Shown here: positions 7,377 through 12,098 of the stretch, piece after piece
Layout: each line of letters starts with the position of its first letter
Position numbering within the stretch: the stretch's first letter is position 1
Made by a program: the position numbers and the translations under genes
From: CAZUSC01 sp964622915
Lineage (GTDB): Bacteria; Patescibacteriota; Andersenbacteria; UBA10190
DNA: 12,098 nt
Direction: 5' to 3'
NCBI GenBank assembly: GCA_964622915.1
Contig: CAZUSC010000093.1
Span: 1-12,098 of the forward strand
Notes under the pieces: generated by a model
Seen by the model: only the letters and a program-made list of their open reading frames with translations
Told to the model about the DNA's origin: nothing
The model's database searches: none

Positions 7377-9475
7377 CAAAAAGGCAGGTTAATGACAGCA
7401 TGGTCAATTGTTTTCACGCCATGGCCGCCAAAGACACACGTTAACTTGGTGCCTTGAATATTTATTACGACGCCGCGGCCGAATTGGGGATGAGTAATGA
7501 ACTCCCCTTCATTCACGCTCATCAGAACCGGTTCACCAGCGGGCGAATCGGGCAGAATGGTTGCGCTCCAGGAATCGGTTGTCTTGCTGTCCCATTCGGG
7601 AGACCGCTCGACTGTTGCTGGCAGTTGTTCTAAGAAACGCGAGGGAGCCTGCGGAACCATCTCCCCGCCGTGCCAGCGCTGCGCACTGCAGGTCAGGGTT
7701 AATTTTTGTTTTGCCCGCGTCATGCCGACATATAAAAGGCGCCGCTCTTCTTCCAGACTAGCGGGGTCACCCAAGCTGTTTAAGTGCGGCAACAATCCTT
7801 CCTCGCAGCCGACAATCAGTACTTGAGTGAACTCCAAGCCCTTGGCAGCATGCAGTGTCATGCAGGTCACCCTTTCTTGCTGCTCTTCAAAGTTATCAAT
7901 GTCGCTTAAGAGGGCAGTGTCTTCTAAAAAAGTATCCAGGTTAGTGTAGGTTGAAGCCACGTTTAATAGTTCCTGAATATTTTCTAGCCGCTCCTGCCCA
8001 TCATCTAAGCTACCGAGCCAATCTAAATAGCCGCTATGCTTGAGCAAAGGGCGCAACAAATCCGCTATGGTGTGCCAGTCATTTAATTTCTTCACGCGTT
8101 GATAAGCACGAGCAAGTTTTTGTAGTTGAGGGCGGCTCTGGGCTTGTCGGATAATAAACTGGCGCAGGTTTAAGGCCTGCTGGGCGGCTTGTTCCTCCCA
8201 GCGGTCCAGCGTTTTACTGCCGACGCGGTCCAGCAGAGCTGTCGCAAGGCGGTCTAAGCTCAAGCGCGAATTGGGATTAGCAAAAAAATGCAGAAAGGCC
8301 AGGGCATCTTTGACTTCGCGCCGATCGTAAAAGCGGAAACCGCCCACAATAGAGTAGGGTACCCGATGGGTTAGAAACTCTTCCTCAAACAGCCGCGACT
8401 GCGCGTTGGTCCGGTAGAGAATTACGCAATCGCGCAGGCTGCCGCCACTTTGTTGGTAGCCGACTATTTGCTCGCGCACCCAACCGGCTTCCTGGCGGTC
8501 AGTGGGCACACTCACCAGACTGACGGCGGCCCCGCTGCGTCTTTTAGTCCACAACTCCTTATGCTTTTGCCGGGTGTTAACGGCGATTACTTCGTTGGCT
8601 GCTTGTAATATGGCCGGCGTCGATCGATAGTTTTGGGTGAGGTAAATAGTCTGGCAGCTGGGGTAGGCGCTCTCAAAGTGCAGAATGTGGTCCACCTTCG
8701 CTCCCCGCCAGGAATATATCGCCTGATAGTCATCGCCGACTACACAAATATTTTGCTCCGGCCCCAACAGTAGTTTTAACAACTGATCTTGCAAAGGGTT
8801 AGTGTCCTGGTATTCATCGACGGAAATAAATTGCCAGCGCTGTTGGTAAGCCCGGCGCAAGGTGCTATTGGCCTGCAGTATTTTAACCGGCTGGACAATC
8901 AAGTCATCGAAATCATAAGCGTCGTTTTTCCCTAATAGTTCTTCGTAGCGGGCAAAGGTGCGGGCTAGTATCTGGTCGGCTCCACTGTCGGCGGCCGGCC
9001 ATACATCCGGCGGCGCCAGCAAAGAATTCTTGGCAGCGGAGATCCGCGCTCGCATAGCCGCAGGACTCCAATCGCGTAGCGATAAATTTTGCTCTTGCAA
9101 AGCCTGCCGGACCAGCCGCTCACTATCTTTACTGTCCAAAATTATAAAGTGGGCGGAGCGGGTATGGGCAGCCGGCTGTTCACGAAGCAGGCGGGCGCCT
9201 AAGCCATGGAAAGTACTGACGGCTTGGGGAGTCTGGCGAGAGCTTCCCATTAAATTTTTAATACGCTCGCGCATTTGCGCGGCCGCTTTATTAGTAAAGG
9301 TCACGGCTAGTAGTTGGTGGGGCCGCGCCAAGCGCTGCTGGATTAAGTAAGCCAGCCGGTGGGTCAGGGCCCGCGTCTTGCCGGAGCCCGCTCCCGCTAA
9401 TACTAGTACTGGGCCATGCGTAGTTTCAACTACTTTCCGCTGCTGCTCGTTTAGCTCTTTTAGGGGGTCAAGCAT
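7376..9475 (-). CDS. pcrA: ATP-dependent DNA helicase, UvrD/PcrA type (SF1A)
   Basis: This 3'-5' superfamily 1A helicase acts in repair, replication restart and removal of RecA or stalled RNA polymerase. All motifs are present in order: LNEQQRKVV (Q motif), AGAGSGKTRALTHR (Walker A, about 28-41), TFTNKAAAQMRERI (Ia, about 60-73), VDEYQDTN (Walker B, about 219-226), VVGDDYQAIYSWRG (III, about 245-258), TQNYRS (IV, about 280-285), TLHAAKGLEF (V, about 540-549) and EEERRLLYVGMTRAK (VI, about 575-589). The last 45 residues (GEFITHPQFGRGVV onward) match the Tudor-like C-terminal domain of PcrA that contacts RNA polymerase, hence the pcrA call over rep. About 699 residues is typical. The ATG at 9475 is preferred; a TTG lies immediately before it. 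It is the first gene of the minus-strand run. Confidence 0.95.
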   Translation of the reverse strand: MLDPLKELNEQQRKVVETTHGPVLVLAGAGSGKTRALTHRLAYLIQQRLARPHQLLAVTFTNKAAAQMRERIKNLMGSSRQTPQAVSTFHGLGARLLREQPAAHTRSAHFIILDSKDSERLVRQALQEQNLSLRDWSPAAMRARISAAKNSLLAPPDVWPAADSGADQILARTFARYEELLGKNDAYDFDDLIVQPVKILQANSTLRRAYQQRWQFISVDEYQDTNPLQDQLLKLLLGPEQNICVVGDDYQAIYSWRGAKVDHILHFESAYPSCQTIYLTQNYRSTPAILQAANEVIAVNTRQKHKELWTKRRSGAAVSLVSVPTDRQEAGWVREQIVGYQQSGGSLRDCVILYRTNAQSRLFEEEFLTHRVPYSIVGGFRFYDRREVKDALAFLHFFANPNSRLSLDRLATALLDRVGSKTLDRWEEQAAQQALNLRQFIIRQAQSRPQLQKLARAYQRVKKLNDWHTIADLLRPLLKHSGYLDWLGSLDDGQERLENIQELLNVASTYTNLDTFLEDTALLSDIDNFEEQQERVTCMTLHAAKGLEFTQVLIVGCEEGLLPHLNSLGDPASLEEERRLLYVGMTRAKQKLTLTCSAQRWHGGEMVPQAPSRFLEQLPATVERSPEWDSKTTDSWSATILPDSPAGEPVLMSVNEGEFITHPQFGRGVVINIQGTKLTCVFGGHGVKTIDHAVINLPF

Positions 9476-9878
9476 CAATTATAATGGGCATTAAGTATCT
9501 GCAGTGTAGTCTATCTAGCTTGCGCTGTCTTGATCTCGTTCTTCCCCACCAATTCCACCTTCTTTTCCACAACAAAAAACCCATCAAACGGGCTTCTACC
9601 GCTTAACGGCGCTAGTTGCGCATATCGCAATGAATTTTTGAGTAATGTCAATATTGACGCTGGGGAGCACTCGTCTACTATGCCTTTTTGTACGTTGTCA
9701 GCTATCGTTGACAATTTGTTCAACACCAAAAAGCCAACATAAATATTCTTTAAATTCCTGTAGTGGATATGTGAGGTAGGAAAGACTCGGGTGGGGACCG
9801 TATCCCAAAACAAGGGAAAAAGGTATTTTATCAAGGCCACAATTAGAACCGGGGTCATCCCCGCAAAACCGGGCGCGC
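9476..9878. other. Divergent intergenic region
   Basis: These 400 bases separate the minus-strand helicase from the plus-strand LysM-M23 gene and should contain promoters for both. I find no convincing -35/-10 pair. It holds an isolated AAGTATC unit (9493-9499, the same core as the array at 11554-11588), a doubtful minus-strand ORF, and a REP-like palindrome at its right end. Confidence 0.6.
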
Positions 9879-9903
9879 TTGTCGGGTAGCTTCCTGCAAG
9901 CAC
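9511..9903 (-). CDS. Doubtful hypothetical ORF (130 codons)
   Basis: An open frame runs from a GTG at 9903 to a TAG at 9511. I recognise no family. Its first 20 codons cross a REP-like palindrome and read SAPGFAGMTPV, a phrase commonly produced when such palindromes are translated, so that part is probably not protein. The remainder (from HYRNLKNIYVGFLVLNK to EIKTAQAR) is plausible in composition, with a short hydrophobic stretch and several Lys/Glu-rich segments. It has no good Shine-Dalgarno, overlaps the start of the LysM-M23 gene head-on, and an opposite-strand 70-codon ORF covers the same DNA. It could be a decayed gene fragment. Confidence 0.22.
   Translation of the reverse strand: MLAGSYPTSAPGFAGMTPVLIVALIKYLFPLFWDTVPTRVFPTSHIHYRNLKNIYVGFLVLNKLSTIADNVQKGIVDECSPASILTLLKNSLRYAQLAPLSGRSPFDGFFVVEKKVELVGKNEIKTAQAR
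9849..9877. repeat. Degenerate REP-like palindrome
   Basis: The stretch contains GGGGTCATCCCC (9851-9862), a 4-bp GC stem with a TCAT loop, followed by GCAAAACCGGG. It resembles the widespread dispersed element with core GTCATCCCCGC-GAAA-GCGGGG, with the second arm decayed. It lies directly before the LysM-M23 start codon. Only one copy is visible, so calling it a member of a dispersed family is inference. Confidence 0.4.
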
Positions 9904-11024
9904 TTTGGCCGGGCGTATCGAAGAAGTCAGCTGTCCACGCGGCTTTTTTTAGTTTAATGAGCTTAGTGGTTTGGCAGAGCCAAGCCGCGGGCAGTATTAA
10001 CCGCGAATCCCTCCTTTATTCTTTCGTGTCTGGCGAGGAAGTCTCTGAAGGTCCCCTCGACCCGTCCGCTTATGCGCAAAGTGATACCCCGGGTACGGGC
10101 GGTGCGCGGCTGGCAGTAATGGATGCCACCGACTTAAATCTGATTACTTTTGATGATCCAGAAGTCAGCTTCGCAGAAACCCTCGGCGGCAATGCGGTGG
10201 TGGCTCCTTTGCAGCCGCTGGTGCCGGAACCAGGCAGCGATGAGGGCGACACACCGCAGCCGGGCGCCAAGCCCAGCGTTTATACTGTCAAAGAGGGCGA
10301 CACTATTGCCTCCATCGCCGCTAATTTCAATATTAGCGTCAATACTGTTTTGTGGGCCAACGGCTTGAACAGTCGGGAAGTTATTAAAGTAGGTGACCAT
10401 CTCACTATCCTGCCCGTCACCGGTGTCCAGCACACGGTTACTTCCGGGGATACTGTCTTGGCCCTGGCCAATGATTACGATGCCAAAGTCAGCGATATTG
10501 TTGAATTTAATAATCTCGGTGACGGCTCGCGACTTTCCATCGGCCAAAAAATTATTATTCCCGATGGCTATATTACACCGGAGACAGCGCCGCAAATCGT
10601 TCCCAGCGACACCCGGATTGCTCGCGACAGCGAGGAAGGCCCCACGCCGCCGCCAGCCCCGGTCACTGGCAGCGGATTTATCTGGCCGACAACCACTCGC
10701 AGTATCTCGCAAGGTTTTCGTTGGGGCCACACTGGCCTTGATATTGATAACCGCTCTCGGCCGCCAGTGTTTGCGGCTAGCGACGGCACGGTTGAATTTA
10801 CCGGCTGGCTGGGCGGCTACGGCAACCTATTAATTCTCAATCACGGTGGCGGACTTACTACCTACTACGCTCATTTAGACAAGTTCTATGTAACCAAAGG
10901 CCAGTCTGTGGCTAAGGGCGCGGCTATTGCCAAAATGGGATCAACTGGGCGCTCCACTGGTCCGCACGTGCATTTCGAAGTTCGCCGTAACGGCCGCCCC
11001 GTCAACCCGCTGGGGATGTATTAA
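9879..11024 (+). CDS. LysM-LysM-M23 peptidoglycan endopeptidase, membrane-anchored
   Basis: A hydrophobic segment at about residues 18-38 (preceded by SKK) is a signal peptide or anchor. A disordered Pro/Asp-rich region follows to about 133. Two LysM domains come next: YTVKEGDTIASIAANF onward (about 135-178) and HTVTSGDTVLALANDY onward (about 185-228), for binding glycan. A Pro-rich linker leads to an M23/LytM domain (about 265-380) with zinc ligands HTGLD (H284, D288) and HVHFE (H363, with catalytic H365) plus YYAHLD (H332), so it looks active. It would cleave peptide crosslinks in peptidoglycan during growth or division. The TTG at 9879 is chosen because the first ATG (9957) would remove half the anchor; no Shine-Dalgarno supports it, so the true start may differ. 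It is divergent from the helicase gene and convergent with the DoxX-like gene. Confidence 0.9.
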   Translation: MSGSFLQALWPGVSKKSAVHAAFFSLMSLVVWQSQAAGSINRESLLYSFVSGEEVSEGPLDPSAYAQSDTPGTGGARLAVMDATDLNLITFDDPEVSFAETLGGNAVVAPLQPLVPEPGSDEGDTPQPGAKPSVYTVKEGDTIASIAANFNISVNTVLWANGLNSREVIKVGDHLTILPVTGVQHTVTSGDTVLALANDYDAKVSDIVEFNNLGDGSRLSIGQKIIIPDGYITPETAPQIVPSDTRIARDSEEGPTPPPAPVTGSGFIWPTTTRSISQGFRWGHTGLDIDNRSRPPVFAASDGTVEFTGWLGGYGNLLILNHGGGLTTYYAHLDKFYVTKGQSVAKGAAIAKMGSTGRSTGPHVHFEVRRNGRPVNPLGMY

Positions 11025-11046
11025 GATCCTCGCCTTCGCTCGGATC
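11025..11046 (+). terminator. Weak hairpin just after the LysM-M23 stop
   Basis: GATCC (11025-11029) pairs with GGATC (11042-11046), and inner GC pairs close a CTTC loop around two mismatches. It begins on the base after the TAA stop. There is no U-tract, but the next 70 bases form a second, heptad-based inverted repeat. It may end transcription or protect the 3' end; evidence for intrinsic termination is weak. Confidence 0.35.
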
Positions 11047-11047
11047 A

Positions 11048-11118
11048 GAAACTGGAAATCAGAAATAAAAAATTAGAAAATATTAATTAGTTTCTATTTT
11101 CCAATTTCTATTTTCTCG
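11048..11118. repeat. Heptad-periodic GAAA/TTTC inverted array between convergent genes
   Basis: GAAA cores start at 11048, 11055, 11062 and 11076 (the unit at 11069 is degenerate AAAA), in 7-base register. They are followed by TTTC cores with the C at 11094, 11101, 11108 and 11115, also 7 apart. The purine-rich arm can pair with the pyrimidine-rich arm across an AT-rich centre (TATTAATTA). It sits exactly between two convergent genes, where it could act as a two-way terminator. Confidence 0.85.
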
Positions 11119-11131
11119 TGGTAAATATTGC

Positions 11132-11548
11132 TCAAGCTTCGTAATCGTCGACCGGTTTCTTGCGGCGAAACCACCTACCCAGGCCATGTTTTTTGCGGTA
11201 GTGCGTCGGCCAGGTAAATAAGGCCAAGGCGGCCGCTAATAGTCCGACATCGCGAATCAATACTGCATCAATACCGTTTTGGATAAGTACGGCGCCGATA
11301 TGAATGGTGGCGGCTAGGGCGGCTGTTCGCTGCCACCAGCGCAGAATCAGGGCCACGCCCAAAGCAATGTCAAAGGCCCCGCCGATTTTTAAAGCTGCTT
11401 CCCGCGCTATGTCAAACGGAACGTTTTGGGGGACAAAGCCAATCCAGTCGTTGGGATTTTTCAGAATGTTGAGGCCAATCCAAACAAACACCACTCCCAA
11501 TCCCCAGCTTAAGAAAAGATGTGACCAGCCGTAGCGACCGTAATGCAT
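11132..11548 (-). CDS. DoxX-like integral membrane protein
   Basis: The 138-residue protein has four predicted membrane helices at about 9-27, 53-71, 73-91 and 98-113. The second begins with GGAFDIALGVALIL, the Gly-rich pattern typical of the DoxX/DoxD-like superfamily. The C-terminal tail (about 116-138) is basic then acidic (HYRKKHGLGRWFRRKK, then DDYEA) and probably cytoplasmic. DoxX-type proteins are small membrane subunits linked in various organisms to quinone or thiol redox functions, but this subgroup has no assigned reaction, so none is given here. The ATG at 11548 is preceded by GATACT six bases upstream, inside a heptad array. It is convergent with the LysM-M23 gene and follows the SMR-like gene on the same strand. 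Confidence 0.8.
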   Translation of the reverse strand: MHYGRYGWSHLFLSWGLGVVFVWIGLNILKNPNDWIGFVPQNVPFDIAREAALKIGGAFDIALGVALILRWWQRTAALAATIHIGAVLIQNGIDAVLIRDVGLLAAALALFTWPTHYRKKHGLGRWFRRKKPVDDYEA

Positions 11549-11553
11549 AAGAC

Positions 11554-11588
11554 AAGTATCAAGTATCTAGTAGCAAGTATTAAGTATA
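11554..11588. repeat. Heptad-periodic AAGTATC array
   Basis: There are five consecutive 7-base units: AAGTATC, AAGTATC, TAGTAGC, AAGTATT, AAGTATA. The G falls at 11556, 11563, 11570, 11577 and 11584. It fills most of the gap between the SMR-like and DoxX-like genes. On the minus strand the units read GATACTT, AATACTT and TATACTT, so each resembles a -10 hexamer, and the last lies six bases before the DoxX-like ATG. Single diverged units appear near 9493 and 11932. Confidence 0.85.
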
Positions 11589-11602
11589 CAACACGGTCTT
11601 AC

Positions 11603-11926
11603 TTACATTTCCACCAAAATTATGGCTAAGATAGCCAGTCCTACGCCGGCCAGCTGTCTGGGGGTAAGAGTTTCATTGAAAAGTATCAGGCCTAACAGGA
11701 CCGCTAATACTAAATTAAACAATGTAAATACTACGATTGCTCTTGATAGTGACTCGTACCAAAGCGAATATGCCCAGAACACACTGCCGGCAAAATATAA
11801 AGCAAGTCCGAAAATCACCAGTGCAGTTTTGTTCGTGAGTGACCAGTGTTTTAGCACCACGTCTCCTGCCACCTCAAGAACAGCTCCGGCCGCTATAAGT
11901 ATGATGAAAATTGTTTTAGGTGACAC
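11603..11926 (-). CDS. Small multidrug resistance (SMR/EmrE-like) membrane transporter
   Basis: The 107 residues form four predicted membrane helices (about 4-22, 33-53, 60-81, 89-106), the length and layout of EmrE-type SMR proteins. Helix 1 carries AVLEVAGDVVLK. E18 is in the position of the proton- and substrate-binding Glu14 of EmrE, followed by the Gly and Leu-Lys of the family. The loop after helix 3 (FNETLTPRQLAGVGLAILAIILVEM) matches the family's Gly-rich dimerisation helix 4. Such proteins work as dimers exchanging protons for small cations. A member of the related EamA/ArnE groups is possible, and the substrate cannot be told. The GTG at 11926 is the only start available, since a stop codon lies in frame two codons upstream. 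An extended -10 sits just before it. Confidence 0.82.
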   Translation of the reverse strand: MSPKTIFIILIAAGAVLEVAGDVVLKHWSLTNKTALVIFGLALYFAGSVFWAYSLWYESLSRAIVVFTLFNLVLAVLLGLILFNETLTPRQLAGVGLAILAIILVEM

Positions 11927-11932
11927 ACATTA

Positions 11933-11941
11933 AGTATATCA
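11933..11941 (-). promoter_or_regulatory. Candidate extended -10 promoter for the SMR-like gene
   Basis: On the minus strand TGA-TATACT matches the extended -10 pattern TGn-TATAAT with one mismatch. It ends six bases before the GTG at 11926, so the message would have almost no leader. No -35 match is seen, which is usual for extended -10 promoters. Confidence 0.4.
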
Positions 11942-11960
11942 GTTGGTCCGTTCTTCGCCG

Positions 11961-11990
11961 GACGGGCTACGAAGGGCACTTCTTCGTACC
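11961..11990 (-). other. Hairpin-forming non-coding DNA upstream of the SMR-like gene
   Basis: On the minus strand GGTACGAAG pairs with CTTCGTA-g-CC around a 7-base loop, giving a 9-bp stem with one bulge. A second hairpin follows, GTCCG with CGGAC (11946-11963) around an 8-base loop. Both loops or stems contain a CGAAGAA-type motif that recurs at 12060-12067. The function is unclear: a terminator of the upstream tRNA unit or a dispersed repeat are both possible. Confidence 0.35.
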
Positions 11991-12010
11991 TAGTATTGAA
12001 ACAAATCTTT

Positions 12011-12041
12011 AGCTACAAAGAGGGGCCTGCGCTTTGAAGCT
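12011..12041 (-). terminator. Possible terminator hairpin downstream of the tRNA
   Basis: AGCTTCAAAG (minus strand, 12041-12032) pairs with CTTTGTAGCT (12020-12011) in a 10-position stem with one T-T mismatch and an 11-base loop. It lies about 30 bases after the tRNA 3' end. What follows is only moderately T-rich (AAAGATTTGTTTC), so intrinsic termination is uncertain. Confidence 0.35.
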
Positions 12042-12069
12042 CTGCGTGTAAGCGAAGAGCGAAGAAGTG

Positions 12070-12098
12070 AGCGGGTAGCGGGAGTCGAACCCGCCACT
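12070..12098 (-). tRNA. tRNA 3' end, probably tRNA-Gly (partial)
   Basis: Only the last 29 bases lie in the window. The minus strand shows a T arm of GCGGG (12094-12090), loop TTCGACT (12089-12083) and CCCGC (12082-12078), then acceptor strand TACCCGC (12077-12071) and discriminator T (12070). A U73 discriminator with a GCGGGTA/TACCCGC acceptor is characteristic of bacterial tRNA-Gly, and the segment closely resembles the end of E. coli tRNA-Gly(UCC). The bases after the discriminator are CAC, so CCA is not encoded. The anticodon lies outside the window. Confidence 0.85.

Noticed and set aside
8958..9350. 130-codon plus-strand ORF
   Set aside because: It is antisense to the helicase motif I region, with Ser/Arg/Ala-rich composition typical of a shadow frame.
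9478..9483. Perfect TATAAT on the minus strand just before the helicase gene
   Set aside because: It ends only two bases before the ATG, so transcription would start inside the coding sequence, and no -35 is present; treated as chance.
9708..9713. Perfect TTGACA on the plus strand as a -35 for the LysM-M23 gene
   Set aside because: The nearest AT-rich -10-like sequence is about 26 bases away, too far for a sigma-70-type promoter.
10134..10730. 198-codon minus-strand ORF
   Set aside because: It is fully antisense to the LysM and M23 coding region, whose domains are unambiguous.

Overview
The window looks like part of a small-genome bacterial chromosome, most likely from the Candidate Phyla Radiation (Patescibacteria, Parcubacteria-like). 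This is an inference from gene content and style, not from a marker gene. Supporting signs are calcium-loop membrane proteins with Ser/Thr/Pro linkers, a LysM-M23 peptidase, poor Shine-Dalgarno sites, GTG/TTG starts, and a tRNA without an encoded CCA. Stops are TAA, TAG and TGA, which fits the standard bacterial code.

Minus strand, 9475 down to 1. A co-directional run starts with two housekeeping genes, a PcrA/UvrD-type helicase and the 16S rRNA dimethyltransferase rsmA, which overlap in TGATG. It continues into envelope genes: an 876-residue membrane-anchored protein with three Cys-bounded beta-type repeats and a C-terminal M64-like zinc peptidase; a 423-residue secreted Cys-rich protein sharing one of those repeats; and three tandem single-pass proteins with paired calcium loops (301 aa, 323 aa, and a third cut by the window edge). 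These last five read as a cell-surface module transcribed behind pcrA-rsmA.

9476 to 9878 is a 400-base divergent region. It holds only a doubtful ORF and a degenerate REP-like palindrome.

Plus strand, 9879 to 11024, is a LysM-LysM-M23 cell-wall hydrolase. Convergent to it on the minus strand are a DoxX-like membrane protein and an SMR-type small transporter. The right edge carries the 3' end of a minus-strand tRNA, probably tRNA-Gly, preceded by hairpin-rich non-coding DNA.

The most unusual feature is in the gaps. Five intergenic gaps hold arrays with a strict 7-base period, built from three unrelated core motifs: GTAAC, GAAA/TTTC and AAGTAT. Several form long inverted repeats. In one gap two motif classes alternate along a single array whose 7-base step slips only once, by 1 base. 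Array units supply the stop codon of one gene and the start codon of another. A second pattern is a -10-like hexamer ending 6-9 bases before the start codon of several genes, which suggests leaderless transcription.
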